Source of the DNA: Geodermatophilus marinus
Lineage (GTDB): Bacteria; Actinomycetota; Actinomycetes; Mycobacteriales; Geodermatophilaceae
DNA length: 53,548 nt
NCBI RefSeq assembly: GCF_003428645.1
Contig: NZ_QVQH01000030.1
Span: 1-53,548 of the forward strand
Reading direction: 5' to 3'
Shown here in pieces: positions 44,053 to 52,749 of the stretch. Position 1 is the first letter of the stretch, and the number at the start of each line of letters is the position of its first letter. Below the pieces are notes generated by a model that saw nothing but the letters and a program-made list of their open reading frames with translations, did not search any database and was not told the DNA's origin. A program made the translations under genes and the position numbers.

Positions 44053-44592
44053 GTGACGAGGCCCGCCCGGAGGCGCGGGGGCGCCGGGCCGATCGACGTG
44101 CGCGCCGCCTACGCCGCGCACGGGCCGGAGCTGTACCGGTTCGCGCTGCGCCAGCTCGGCGACGACCACAGCGCCCAGGACGTCGTCCAGGAGGTGTTCC
44201 TCAAGGCCTGGCGGGCCTCGGGCTCCTTCGACCCGGAGCTGGCCAGCCTGCGCACCTGGCTGTTCGCCATCGCCCGCAACGTGGTGGTCGACGAGGCGCG
44301 CCGGAGCGCCGCCCGGCCCTGGCAGCGCAGCCTCACCGAACCGCAGGACGTGCAGCTCCCCCCGGACGGCGGGCTCGACGACCGGGTGGTCGACGCCTGG
44401 GTGGTGGAGGAGGCGCTGCGGCGGCTCTCCTCCGAGCACCGGGCGGCGATCGTGCAGACCCACCTGCGCGGCCGTCCCCACGCCGAGGTGGCCGCCGAGC
44501 TGGGCGTCCCGATCGGCACGGTGCGCAGCCGCGTCTTCTACGGCCTCAAGGCCCTGCGCCTCGCGCTCGACGAGTTGGGGGTGGAACCGTGA
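44053..44592 (+). CDS. ECF RNA polymerase sigma factor
   Basis: This 179-residue group 4 sigma factor has region 2 (ALRQLGDDHSAQDVVQEVFLKAW, then LRTWLFAIARNVVVDEARR) and region 4 (EALRRLSSEHRAAIVQTHLRGRPHAEVAAELGVPIGTVRSRVFYGLKAL marks it). It resembles the SigL/SigK subgroup. Its GTG stop/start overlap with the next gene, a zinc-binding anti-sigma factor, indicates a sigma/anti-sigma pair. I could not identify its own promoter motif upstream. Confidence 0.93.
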   Translation: MTRPARRRGGAGPIDVRAAYAAHGPELYRFALRQLGDDHSAQDVVQEVFLKAWRASGSFDPELASLRTWLFAIARNVVVDEARRSAARPWQRSLTEPQDVQLPPDGGLDDRVVDAWVVEEALRRLSSEHRAAIVQTHLRGRPHAEVAAELGVPIGTVRSRVFYGLKALRLALDELGVEP

Positions 44593-45260
44593 GCGACCTG
44601 CCGCGGGAGGAGCACCGCTCGCTCCGCGAGCAGCTGGGTGTGTACGCCCTCGGGCACGGCACGCCGCAGGAGCGCGCGGCCGTGCGGGCGCACCTGGACG
44701 GCTGCGCGGAGTGCCGCGCCGAGCTGGCACCGCTGGTGGGGCTGGCCGCCCGGCTGGACGCGGTGGACCCCGACCGCCTCGACGAGACGCCCACCCCGCC
44801 GCCCGGGCTCGGCGAGGCGATCCTCGCCCGCATCGCCGAGGAGCGGGCACGCCCGACGCCCCTGGTCACCCGCCGCCGGCTGGCCACGGCCGGGGCGGCC
44901 GCCGCCGTCGCGGCGTCGGCGTTCGGCGTCGGCTGGCTGGTCCGGCCGGTGCCCCCACCGCCCCCGCTGGAGGCGGTCGCGGTCGAGGTGCTGGAGCAGG
45001 GCGTGCGCGCTACCGCCGACGTCATCCCGCACACCTGGGGGGTGGAGGTCCGGCTGTCCGGCCAGGGCTTCACGGCCGGCGAGGCGCACCGGGTGTGGGT
45101 GACCGACGAGGCCGGCGCCGAGGTACCCGCGGGGGGGTTCATCGGCGTGGGGCCGGAGCAGCTGGACTGCAACCTCAACGCCTTCGTGCTGCGCGAGGAC
45201 GCGGTCGGCTTCACCGTCGTCGACGCCGCGGGGGACGTCGTCCTGACCTCGCGGTTCTGA
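44589..45260 (+). CDS. membrane anti-sigma factor with zinc-binding ZAS domain
   Basis: The product is 223 residues. The N-terminal ZAS domain has the HxxxCxxC motif in VRAHLDGCAECRAEL, which binds zinc and holds the sigma factor. One membrane span (about residues 95-115, following TRRRLATAG) leads to an extracytoplasmic beta-rich domain (VRATADVIPHTWGVEVRLSG; a single Cys in QLDCNLNAFVLRED) ending DVVLTSRF. It resembles RslA/RskA-type proteins, suggesting an envelope signal. It overlaps the sigma gene by GTGA. Confidence 0.9.
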   Translation: MSDLPREEHRSLREQLGVYALGHGTPQERAAVRAHLDGCAECRAELAPLVGLAARLDAVDPDRLDETPTPPPGLGEAILARIAEERARPTPLVTRRRLATAGAAAAVAASAFGVGWLVRPVPPPPPLEAVAVEVLEQGVRATADVIPHTWGVEVRLSGQGFTAGEAHRVWVTDEAGAEVPAGGFIGVGPEQLDCNLNAFVLREDAVGFTVVDAAGDVVLTSRF

Positions 45261-45294
45261 CCCTCCCGGCGCGGCCCGCATGCCCCGGACGCGG

Positions 45295-45365
45295 CCGCGC
45301 CGGGCGGGGTCTCCCCCCGCCCGGCGCGGTCGGTGGCCCCGGCCCACCCCCGTAGGGCCGGGGCC
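45295..45365. terminator. two consecutive strong hairpins between convergent genes
   Basis: Hairpin 1 has perfect 15-bp arms (45295-45309, 45315-45329) with a TCTCC loop. Hairpin 2 has perfect 11-bp arms (45335-45345, 45355-45365) with a 9-nt loop. They lie between the anti-sigma stop (45260) and the convergent beta-helix gene stop (45379), giving efficient bidirectional termination. Confidence 0.85.
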
Positions 45366-45378
45366 GGTCCTCGGGCTG

Positions 45379-46749
45379 TCAGCTGCCGTTCGCCGGTACG
45401 GTGCGCCCGTCGACGGTGAAGCCGGTGCCGTTGCCGTCCTGGAACACGTCCGGCCCGACGGGTGCCCGGTTGTCCCGGATCTCGGTGCGGGTGACGGTCA
45501 TGGTCCCGGGCTCGGAGTTCCACAGGCCCCCGCCCTCGGCGGCGGCGGTGTTGCCGGTGACGGCGCTGCGCTCGACGGTGACCGTGCCCGCACCGGTCAG
45601 GTGCAGGCCGCCGCCGTTGCCCGGCGCGGCGCCGGTGGTGTTGCCGGTGAGGCGGGTGCGGTCGAGGACGGTCTCCCCGAGGTTGGCCTCCACCCCGCCC
45701 CCGGCGCGCGAGGAGCTGTTGCCGCTGAGCACCGACCGCTCGACGACCAGGCGGCCCTGGTCGTTGAGGACACCTCCGCCGGAGCCGGCGGCCCCGTCGG
45801 CGCGGTTGTCCCGCACCTCCGTCCGCCGCACGGTGAGCTCCCCGCCGTCGTTGAAGAGCCCGCCGCCGCCGTTGGTGGCCTCGGCGCCGCCGGCGGCGTT
45901 GCCGACGACCGTGCTCCGGTCGACGGTCATGGTGCCGTCGGCCGAGTTCCACAACCCGCCACCCTCGGCGGCGGCGGTGTTGCCGGTGACGGCGCTGCGC
46001 TCGACGGTGACCGTGCCCGCACCGGTCAGGTGCAGGCCGCCGCCGTTGCCGGGACCGGCGCCCGTGGCGTTGTCCGACAGCGTGGACCGGTGCACCGTGG
46101 TGCTGGAGCCGGCCGAGGCCTCGATGCCGCCGCCGGCGCGCACCGCGGTGTTGCCGGTGACGGTGCTCCCCTCCAGGTGCAGCGTGCCGGCGTTGAGCAG
46201 GCCGCCACCGGAGGCGGGCACCCCGGTGCCCTGCGCCGCGCCGCCGGTGACGGTGGCGTGCTCCAGCCGCAGCGAGGCCCCGGGGCGGACGTCGAACACC
46301 CGGTCCAGGCCGCGCGCGTCGACGGTCGCCCCGCCGCCGCGGATCGTCACCCGGCCGGTCACGTCCAGGTCGCCGGTCGCCGCGGCGTCCTCCCCCGTGC
46401 CGCCCAGGGTCAGCGCGTAGGTGTGCTTCCCCAGCTCGATCGTCCCCCCGCCGAGGGCGTTGGCCTCCTGGACCGCCGCGCGCAGCGAGCAGGCGCCGGA
46501 GCCGTCGGCGCAGCGGCCGTCCCCCGGCGCGGTGTCCGCGCTGTCGGCGGCCGTGGTGACCCGCAGCCGGTCGCTGGCACCGCGATCGCGGTCTCCCCGG
46601 TCGGCACGGTCGTCGGACCCCCAGCTCTCGCCGTGCGGCCGGTCCCCTCCCCAGCGGTGGCCGTGGTCGTCGGCCATGGCGGGGCCGGCCGTGAGCAGGC
46701 CCAACGCCACGGCCGAGGCCGCGGCTCCTGCCAGTCGTCTCGTCCGCAT
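45379..46749 (-). CDS. secreted right-handed beta-helix protein with CSLREA-type motif
   Basis: This 456-residue exported protein has a Sec signal peptide (MRTRRLAGAAASAVALGLL, cleavage after AMA), a His/Arg/Asp-rich linker, a CSLREA-like motif (GACSLRAAVQEANALGGG), then about ten beta-helix turns repeating patterns such as VTGNTA...GGG and NGGGLHLTGAGTVTVERS. Two turns are encoded by identical DNA. It ends PDVFQDGNGTGFTVDG and has no sortase signal or anchor, so it is probably released or wall-bound. Function is unknown; adhesion or polysaccharide binding are possible. Confidence 0.88.
   Translation of the reverse strand: MRTRRLAGAAASAVALGLLTAGPAMADDHGHRWGGDRPHGESWGSDDRADRGDRDRGASDRLRVTTAADSADTAPGDGRCADGSGACSLRAAVQEANALGGGTIELGKHTYALTLGGTGEDAAATGDLDVTGRVTIRGGGATVDARGLDRVFDVRPGASLRLEHATVTGGAAQGTGVPASGGGLLNAGTLHLEGSTVTGNTAVRAGGGIEASAGSSTTVHRSTLSDNATGAGPGNGGGLHLTGAGTVTVERSAVTGNTAAAEGGGLWNSADGTMTVDRSTVVGNAAGGAEATNGGGGLFNDGGELTVRRTEVRDNRADGAAGSGGGVLNDQGRLVVERSVLSGNSSSRAGGGVEANLGETVLDRTRLTGNTTGAAPGNGGGLHLTGAGTVTVERSAVTGNTAAAEGGGLWNSEPGTMTVTRTEIRDNRAPVGPDVFQDGNGTGFTVDGRTVPANGS
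45533..46050. repeat. 89-bp identical internal duplication in the beta-helix gene
   Basis: 45533-45621 and 45962-46050 are identical over 89 bp, 429 bp apart. Lack of even silent differences points to recent duplication or gene conversion of two beta-helix turns. Confidence 0.92.
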
Positions 46750-46835
46750 GTCGTCGTCTCCCTCGTGGTCCTCCGTGACCGCGCCGGTTGGCGCCGGACG
46801 TCAGGGGATACGGGGGGCGGCGCGGCCGCGTTCGA

Positions 46836-48536
46836 TCAGACCTCGAGGACGGTGGGGATGATCATGGGCCGGCGGCGGTGGGTGTCCGAGACCCACTTGC
46901 CGACCGTCCGGCGGATCACCTGCGAGAGCCGGTGCGGATCGGTCTCGCCGTCGGCGAGGGTGCGCCGCAGCGCGTCCTCGACCAGCTGCAGCGCCGGGTC
47001 GAACACCGACGGGTCGTCGGCGAAGCCGCGGGCGGAGAGGTGGACCGGCCGGACGATGGTGCGGGTCGAGGGCTCGATGACGACGGTGAGCGCCACGAAC
47101 CCCTCGTCGCCGAGGATGCGCCGCTCCTGCAGCGACTCCTCCCCCACGTCGCCGACGTTGAGGCCGTCGACGTAGACGTCCCCGACCGGGACGCTGCCGA
47201 CGATGGCGGCCTTGCCGTCGACGAGGTCGACGACCACGCCGTTCTCGGCCAGGATCACCCGGTCGGCGGCCATGCCGGTCTGCCCGGCGAGCGCGGCGTG
47301 CGCGCGCAGGTGCCGCCACTCGCCGTGCACGGGCATGAGGTGCCGCGGCTTGGCCACGTTGAGCAGGGTGCGCAGCTCCCCGGCCGGGGCGTGCCCGGAG
47401 ACGTGCACCATCGCCGTCTCCTTGTGCACGACGGTGGCCCCGAGCCGGGCCAGGCCGTTGATCACCTTGTAGACGGCCGTCTCGTTGCCGGGCACCAGGG
47501 AGGAGGCCAGCACGATGGTGTCGCCGGCCTCGATGGTCACCTGGTGGTGCTCGCCGCGGGCCATCCGCCCGAGCGCCGACAGCGGCTCGCCCTGGGAGCC
47601 GGTGCTGACCAGCACGACCTGCTCGGGCGGCATGCTCGTCGCCTCGTCCAGGCTCACCACGAGCCCGGGCGCCACGCGCAGCAGCCCGAGGTCCCGGGCC
47701 ACGCCCATGTTGCGGACCATCGACCGGCCGACGAGGGCCACCTTGCGGCCGTGGACCTCCGCGGCGTCGAGCACCTGCTGGATGCGGTGCACGTGGCTGG
47801 CGAAGCTGGAGACGATCAGCCGCTGGGTGGCGCGGCGGAAGACGTCCTCGATGACCGGCCCGATGGCCCGCTCGGAGGTGACGAAACCGGGCACCTCGGC
47901 GTTGGTCGAGTCGGCCATCAGCAGGTCGATGCCCTCGATGCCGAGCCGGGCGAACGCGCCGAGGTCGGTGAGGACGCCGTCGAGGGGCAGCTGGTCCATC
48001 TTGAAGTCGCCGGTGTGCACCACGAGCCCGGCCGGGGTGTGGACGGCGACGGCCAGCGCGTCGGGGATCGAGTGGTTGACGCTGATGAACTCGCAGTGGA
48101 ACGGGCCGGCGAGGTGGTCGTCGCCGGCGGCGACCTCGACCAGCACCGGGTCGATCCGGTGCTCGCGGAGCTTGGCCCGCACCAGCGCCAGGGTGAACCG
48201 CGACCCGACCAGCGGGATGTCGCCGCGCATCCGCAGCAGGTAGGGGATGGCGCCGATGTGGTCCTCGTGCCCGTGGGTCAGGACGACGGCGGCGATGTCG
48301 TCGAGCCGGTGCTGGATGACCCCGAAGTCCGGGAGGATCAGGTCGACCCCGGGCTGCTCGGCCTCGGGGAAGAGCACCCCGCAGTCGATGACCAGCAGCT
48401 TCCCGTCGAACTCCAGCACCGCCATGTTGCGGCCGATCTCGCCCAGGCCGCCGAGGGCCATGACCCGCAGCCCGCCGTCCGGCAGCGGCGGGGGCGCCTG
48501 GAGGTCCAGGTGCGGCTGGGAGCCGGAGGCGGTCAC
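46836..48536 (-). CDS. rnj: ribonuclease J
   Basis: RNase J is a metallo-beta-lactamase/beta-CASP exo- and endoribonuclease for mRNA decay and rRNA maturation. The 566-residue protein has HxHxDH (H88-H90-D92-H93, LTHGHEDHIGA), beta-CASP motifs in LLMADSTNAE, IVSSFASHVHRIQQ and VHVSGHAPAGEL, and the C-terminal domain. It overlaps dapA by the 4-bp GTGA. The rnj-dapA pair is conserved in mycobacteria (Rv2752c-dapA). Confidence 0.95.
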   Translation of the reverse strand: MTASGSQPHLDLQAPPPLPDGGLRVMALGGLGEIGRNMAVLEFDGKLLVIDCGVLFPEAEQPGVDLILPDFGVIQHRLDDIAAVVLTHGHEDHIGAIPYLLRMRGDIPLVGSRFTLALVRAKLREHRIDPVLVEVAAGDDHLAGPFHCEFISVNHSIPDALAVAVHTPAGLVVHTGDFKMDQLPLDGVLTDLGAFARLGIEGIDLLMADSTNAEVPGFVTSERAIGPVIEDVFRRATQRLIVSSFASHVHRIQQVLDAAEVHGRKVALVGRSMVRNMGVARDLGLLRVAPGLVVSLDEATSMPPEQVVLVSTGSQGEPLSALGRMARGEHHQVTIEAGDTIVLASSLVPGNETAVYKVINGLARLGATVVHKETAMVHVSGHAPAGELRTLLNVAKPRHLMPVHGEWRHLRAHAALAGQTGMAADRVILAENGVVVDLVDGKAAIVGSVPVGDVYVDGLNVGDVGEESLQERRILGDEGFVALTVVIEPSTRTIVRPVHLSARGFADDPSVFDPALQLVEDALRRTLADGETDPHRLSQVIRRTVGKWVSDTHRRRPMIIPTVLEV

Positions 48537-49429
48537 AGGACCACCCCGCCGGCAGCCAGGTCGGCGCGCAGCTGCTCGACCTGCTCGGGCGTGGCGTCGA
48601 CCAGCGGGGGACGGACCGGGCCGGCCGGCAGGCCGAGCGCGTTGAGCGCCGCCTTGACGAGGATGACCCCCTGGGTGCGGAAGGTGCCGGTGTAGACCGG
48701 CAGCAGGCCGTCGTTGACCTCACGGGCCTTGGCGAGGTCCCCGGACTCCACGGCCGCGATGAGCTCGGCGAGCCGGGGGCCGACCAGGTGGCCCACCACG
48801 CTGACCACGCCCACGGCGCCGAGGGCCAGCAGCGGCAGGTTGAGCATGTCCTCGCCGCTGTAGTAGGCCAGGTCGGTGCGGGCGAGGGTCCAGGCGACGG
48901 CGCCGAGGTCCCCCTTCGCGTCCTTCACGGCCACGATGCGCGGGTGCTCGGCGGCCCGGACGAGGGTCTCCACCTCGATGGGCACGACGGTGCGCGGCGG
49001 GATGTCGTAGAGCATCACCGGCAGGTCGGTGGCGTCGGCGACGGCGGTGAAGTGCCGCAGCAGCCCCGCCTGCGGGGGCTTGTTGTAGTACGGCGTCACC
49101 ACCATGAGGCCGTGCGCACCGAGCCGCTCGGCGTCGCGGGCCTTGTCGATGGAGTGGGCGGTGTCGTTGGTGCCCACGCCGGCGACCACGGTCGCCCGGT
49201 CACCGACCGCGTCGAGGACCGCCTCGAGGACGGCGCGCTGCTCCGCGTCGCTGAGCGCGGGCGACTCCCCCGTCGTCCCGGCGACGACGAGCCCGTCGTG
49301 GGCGCCGCGGTCGACCAGGTGGGCGGCCAGTTCCTGGGCGCCGGCGAGGTCGATCGAGCCGTCCTCGGCCAGGGGGGTGACCATCGCCGTGAGGACACGC
49401 CCGAAGGGCCGGGTGGGGTCGCGGGTCAT
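48533..49429 (-). CDS. dapA: 4-hydroxy-tetrahydrodipicolinate synthase
   Basis: DapA condenses aspartate semialdehyde with pyruvate in the first committed step of diaminopimelate/lysine synthesis. The 298-residue TIM barrel has the Schiff-base lysine in VAVKDAKGD (K169), the proton-relay tyrosine in LYDIPPRT (Y141) and GTTGE at 51-55. It overlaps rnj and follows dfrA by 10 nt, in an apparent thyA-dfrA-dapA-rnj operon. Confidence 0.96.
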   Translation of the reverse strand: MTRDPTRPFGRVLTAMVTPLAEDGSIDLAGAQELAAHLVDRGAHDGLVVAGTTGESPALSDAEQRAVLEAVLDAVGDRATVVAGVGTNDTAHSIDKARDAERLGAHGLMVVTPYYNKPPQAGLLRHFTAVADATDLPVMLYDIPPRTVVPIEVETLVRAAEHPRIVAVKDAKGDLGAVAWTLARTDLAYYSGEDMLNLPLLALGAVGVVSVVGHLVGPRLAELIAAVESGDLAKAREVNDGLLPVYTGTFRTQGVILVKAALNALGLPAGPVRPPLVDATPEQVEQLRADLAAGGVVL

Positions 49430-49439
49430 GGGGGTGAAT

Positions 49440-49970
49440 CTACCGACCGTCGCCGGTCGCGCCCCGGCCCCGCGGATCGGCCCCGGCGCGGCGGAACTCC
49501 GACACGGCCCAGCGCAGCCCGGTGGCCGAGGTCGCCCAGCCGTCGGCGGGCCGGCGGTCGACGCGCGTCCAGCTCCCGTCGAGGGCCGGCGCCCACGTGT
49601 CGCCGTCGACCGCCACGTCGACGTCGGTGACCACCACCCGGTCGGCGTGCGGGAGGAAGGCGGCGTAGACCCGCCCGCCCCCGATGACCCAGCAGTCGGG
49701 GTGGCCGGCGAGCACCTCGGCCACCGAGCCGGCGCGGTGCGCTCCCTCGGCCTGCCACCCCGGGTCGCGGGTGAGCACGACGTTCGTGCGCCGCGGCAGC
49801 GGCCGCACCCCCTCGGGCAGCGACTCCCAGGTGCGCCGGCCCATGACGACCGTCGAGCCGGTGGTCAGGTCCCGGAAGCGGCGCAGGTCCTCGGGCAGGT
49901 GCCAGGGCAGCCCGCCGTCGGCGCCGATGACACCGCCCCGGCCCTGCGCCCACACCACGCCGACGCTCAC
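49440..49970 (-). CDS. dfrA: dihydrofolate reductase
   Basis: DfrA reduces dihydrofolate with NADPH, regenerating tetrahydrofolate consumed by ThyA. The 176-residue protein has GVIGADGGLPWHLPEDLRRF (catalytic acid Glu/Asp in the PED segment), NADPH-binding VVMGRRTWESLP and VIGGGRVYAAFLP. The C-terminal 15 residues are Arg/Gly/Asp-rich and nonconserved. The GTG start at 49970 follows the thyA stop by 28 nt. Confidence 0.95.
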   Translation of the reverse strand: MSVGVVWAQGRGGVIGADGGLPWHLPEDLRRFRDLTTGSTVVMGRRTWESLPEGVRPLPRRTNVVLTRDPGWQAEGAHRAGSVAEVLAGHPDCWVIGGGRVYAAFLPHADRVVVTDVDVAVDGDTWAPALDGSWTRVDRRPADGWATSATGLRWAVSEFRRAGADPRGRGATGDGR

Positions 49971-49998
49971 GGGCGCCCCGGGGGCCTCGCGGGCCCGG

Positions 49999-50817
49999 TC
50001 ACACCGCCACCGGGGCCTTGATCGCCGGGTGGGGGTCGTAGCCGTGCACGGCGAAGTGCTCGTAGGTGTAGTCGAACAGCGACGGCGCGGGGGCCAGCTC
50101 CAGCGACGGGAAGGGCCGCGCCTCGCGGGAGAGCTGCTCGGTCACCTGCTCGACGTGGTTGCTGTACACGTGGCAGTCACCGCCGACCCAGATCAGGTCG
50201 CCGGGCGCCAGGCCCACCTGGTCGGCGACCATGCGGGTCAGCAGCGCGTAGCTGGCGATGTTGAAGGGCACGCCGAGGAAGAGGTCGGCGCTGCGCTGGT
50301 AGAGCTGGCAGGACAGCCGGCCGTCGGCGACGTGGAACTGGAACAGCGCGTGGCAGGGCGCGAGCGCCATCTCGGGCAGCGCGGCGACGTTCCACGCGGA
50401 GACGACCATGCGCCGGGAGTCGGGGTCGGTGCGCAGGGTGTCGAGGACGGCCGCGAGCTGGTCGATGCTCCGGCCGTCCGGCGCCGGCCACGAGCGCCAC
50501 TGGACGCCGTAGACCGGCCCGAGGTCACCGGTCGGCGAGGCCCACTCGTCCCAGATCGTGACCCCGTGGTCGCGCAGCCATTGCACGTTGCCGTCCCCGC
50601 GGAGGAACCACAGCAGCTCGACGGCCACCGACTTGAAGTGCACCCGCTTGGTGGTGACCAGCGGGAAGGACCGGGACAGGTCGTAGCGGAGCCGCTCGCC
50701 GAACAGGCTGACCGTGCCCGTGCCGGTGCGGTCCCGCTTGGGCGCGCCGGTCTCCAGCACCCGGCGCAGGAGGTCCTCGTACTGCGTGTCCAGCGGCCGG
50801 CCGCCCGTGCTCCCCAC
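49999..50817 (-). CDS. thyA: thymidylate synthase
   Basis: ThyA methylates dUMP with methylene-tetrahydrofolate. The 272-residue protein has the nucleophile in [10 protein letters not shown] (C155), DRTGTGT near residue 30, SWNV-like [11 protein letters not shown] and the dUMP-binding Arg/Asn set in [18 protein letters not shown]. The GTG at 50817 is preferred over the GTG at 50826 because TAGGGT (50825-50830, antisense) ends 7 nt before it and overlaps the more upstream codon. That -10 also overlaps the TAG stop of the preceding gene. Confidence 0.95.
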   Translation of the reverse strand: MGSTGGRPLDTQYEDLLRRVLETGAPKRDRTGTGTVSLFGERLRYDLSRSFPLVTTKRVHFKSVAVELLWFLRGDGNVQWLRDHGVTIWDEWASPTGDLGPVYGVQWRSWPAPDGRSIDQLAAVLDTLRTDPDSRRMVVSAWNVAALPEMALAPCHALFQFHVADGRLSCQLYQRSADLFLGVPFNIASYALLTRMVADQVGLAPGDLIWVGGDCHVYSNHVEQVTEQLSREARPFPSLELAPAPSLFDYTYEHFAVHGYDPHPAIKAPVAV

Positions 50818-50827
50818 GCCGCCCACC

Positions 50828-52105
50828 CTAGGCGCCGACCGCCGGGTGCCCGGACGTCGACACCGTGAGGTCCGCCGCGAGGTCCCCGCGCCCGGCCACG
50901 AGCACCCGGTCGAGCTCGAGCCAGGCGGCCATGAGCGCCAGCTCCTCGGCGAGCTCTGCCGCGACCTCGCGGCGGTCGACCCCGACCTCGGCGTGGGCGG
51001 ACTGGACGAGCAGCGCCCCCGCCCGCCGGTCGGCCTTGAGGTCGACGCGGGCGACGAGCCGGTCGCCGAGCAGGAAGGGCAGCACGTAGTAGCCGTGCAC
51101 GCGCTGCGCGGCCGGCGTGTAGATCTCCAGGCGGTAGCGGAAGCCGAACAGCCGCTCCACGCGTGGCCGCTCCCAGACCAGCGAGTCGAAGGGGCTGACC
51201 AGGGCGCGGGCGAGCGCCCGCCGGGGCCGGCGCGTCCCGGGGTGCAGCCACGCGGGCGCCGACCAGCCGGCCACCTCGACCGGCAGGAGCTCCCCGGCCT
51301 CCACCAGCTCGGCGACGGCGGCGCGGGCCGGGGCCGGGCGCAGCCGGAAGTAGTCGCGGAGGTCCCGCTCGGTGGCCACGCCCAGCGCCCGCGAGGCCGT
51401 GCGGACCAGCTCGCGCACCGCGTCGGCCGGCTCGGGGGTGGGCGCGCGGACCACCTCGGCCGGCAGCACCCGTTCGGTGAGGTCGTAGACGCGCTCGAAC
51501 CCGGCGGTGCGACGGGTGGCGGTCACGACGCCGGACCAGAACAGCCACTCCAGGGCTGCCTTGCCGGCGTGCCAGTTCCACAGGCTGCCGGGCCGGTCGG
51601 GCCGGGGTTCGGCGAGGTCGCTCGCCTTGAGGGGCCCGCCCTCCCGGACGCGGTCGAGCACCTCCTGGACGTACCCGGGCCGCTCGCGCTGGACCCGGAC
51701 CATCGACCCCCAGGCGTGCTCCTCCGCCGCTGCCATCCGCCAGCGCAGGTGCGGGTGCAGCCGCACGGGGAGGAAGGAGGCCTCGTGCGCCCAGTACTCG
51801 AAGAGCAGGTGCCGGCGCCCGGACAGCCCGTCGAGGGCGGCCCTCGGGTAAGGCCCCAGCCGGCTGAACGCCGGCAGGTAGTGGGCCCGGGAGAGCACGT
51901 TGACCGAGTCGATCTGGAGGACGGCGAGACGCTCCGCGGTGCGGCGCAGCCGGCCGGCGTCGACGGGACCGTCCGGACGCGGGTCGGCCAGCCCCTGCGC
52001 GGCCAAGGCGATCCGCCGCGCCAGCGGGGCGGCGAGGCGGTCGACGGCACGGTGGTCGACGGTGCGGTCGTCCACCGCACGGCGTCGGTCGGCAGGCTCT
52101 CCCAC
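50828..52105 (-). CDS. AlkX/YcaQ-type DNA crosslink glycosylase
   Basis: This 425-residue HTH_42 superfamily protein is related to YcaQ (AlkX) and AlkZ, which unhook interstrand crosslinks. [20 protein letters not shown] contains the Q-I-D catalytic triplet expected for the AlkX branch, as opposed to Q-x-Q in AlkZ. It also has [11 protein letters not shown] and the C-terminal [21 protein letters not shown]. The ending is a beta-rich winged-helix module. The GTG at 52105 is divergent from a GNAT gene; its TAG stop coincides with the thyA -10. Confidence 0.86.
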   Translation of the reverse strand: MGEPADRRRAVDDRTVDHRAVDRLAAPLARRIALAAQGLADPRPDGPVDAGRLRRTAERLAVLQIDSVNVLSRAHYLPAFSRLGPYPRAALDGLSGRRHLLFEYWAHEASFLPVRLHPHLRWRMAAAEEHAWGSMVRVQRERPGYVQEVLDRVREGGPLKASDLAEPRPDRPGSLWNWHAGKAALEWLFWSGVVTATRRTAGFERVYDLTERVLPAEVVRAPTPEPADAVRELVRTASRALGVATERDLRDYFRLRPAPARAAVAELVEAGELLPVEVAGWSAPAWLHPGTRRPRRALARALVSPFDSLVWERPRVERLFGFRYRLEIYTPAAQRVHGYYVLPFLLGDRLVARVDLKADRRAGALLVQSAHAEVGVDRREVAAELAEELALMAAWLELDRVLVAGRGDLAADLTVSTSGHPAVGA

Positions 52106-52161
52106 GAGGTCCGATACTGCCGGCCGGGTACGACACCCCGCCCGCCGCCTACGCTCGCCGA

Positions 52162-52749
52162 GTGGACCCCACCTCGCCGTTCCCGCGCCTGACGGGCAGC
52201 GCCGAGGTCTCGGTGCGCCCGGCCCGCGCCGCGGACGCCCCCGAGGTGGCGCGCGTCCAGGTGGTCACCTGGCGGACGGCCTACCGCTCCCTCCTGCCCG
52301 CGGCGGTGCTCGACGAGTGGGACGACGACGCCGCGGCCCGGTCGTGGGGCGCGGCCATCACGGCCCCGCCGACGCCCGCCCACGGCGTCCTGGTCGCCTG
52401 CGAGCGGGAGGCGGTCGTCGGCTTCGCGGCCTACGGCCCGCCCAAGGTCGTCGCCGGGGACACCGCCGCAGGCGCCGGTCCGACGACCGAGGTGGCCACG
52501 CTGCTGGTGGAGCCGCGTTGGGGACGCCGGGGGCACGGCAGCCGGCTGCTGGCCGCGGTGGCGGACCTCGCCCGGGGATCCGGAGCCCGCCGGCTGCAGA
52601 CGTGGCTGGCCGAGCAGGACCAGGTGTCCGCCCGCTTCCTCGAGTCGGCCGGCTGGGCACCGGACGGGTGGGTGCGCACGCTGGACACCGGGGCGGCACC
52701 GGTGCGGGAGGTGCGCTGGCACGCACTGCTGGAGGAGGCGGGCGGATGA
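52162..52749 (+). CDS. GNAT family N-acetyltransferase
   Basis: This 195-residue acetyltransferase has the N-terminal motif VRPARAADAPEVARVQVVTWRTAYRSLLP, common to PhnO/RimI-like members, and the acetyl-CoA loop VEPRWGRRGHGSRLLAAV. The substrate is unknown. The GTG is preceded by TACGCT (52150-52155) with 6 nt between, a leaderless arrangement. It overlaps the DUF2461 gene by ATGA. Confidence 0.9.
   Translation: MDPTSPFPRLTGSAEVSVRPARAADAPEVARVQVVTWRTAYRSLLPAAVLDEWDDDAAARSWGAAITAPPTPAHGVLVACEREAVVGFAAYGPPKVVAGDTAAGAGPTTEVATLLVEPRWGRRGHGSRLLAAVADLARGSGARRLQTWLAEQDQVSARFLESAGWAPDGWVRTLDTGAAPVREVRWHALLEEAGG

Noticed and set aside
46801..48723. 640-codon frame offset from rnj
   Set aside because: Arg/Pro/Ala-rich frame shadow of RNase J and dapA.
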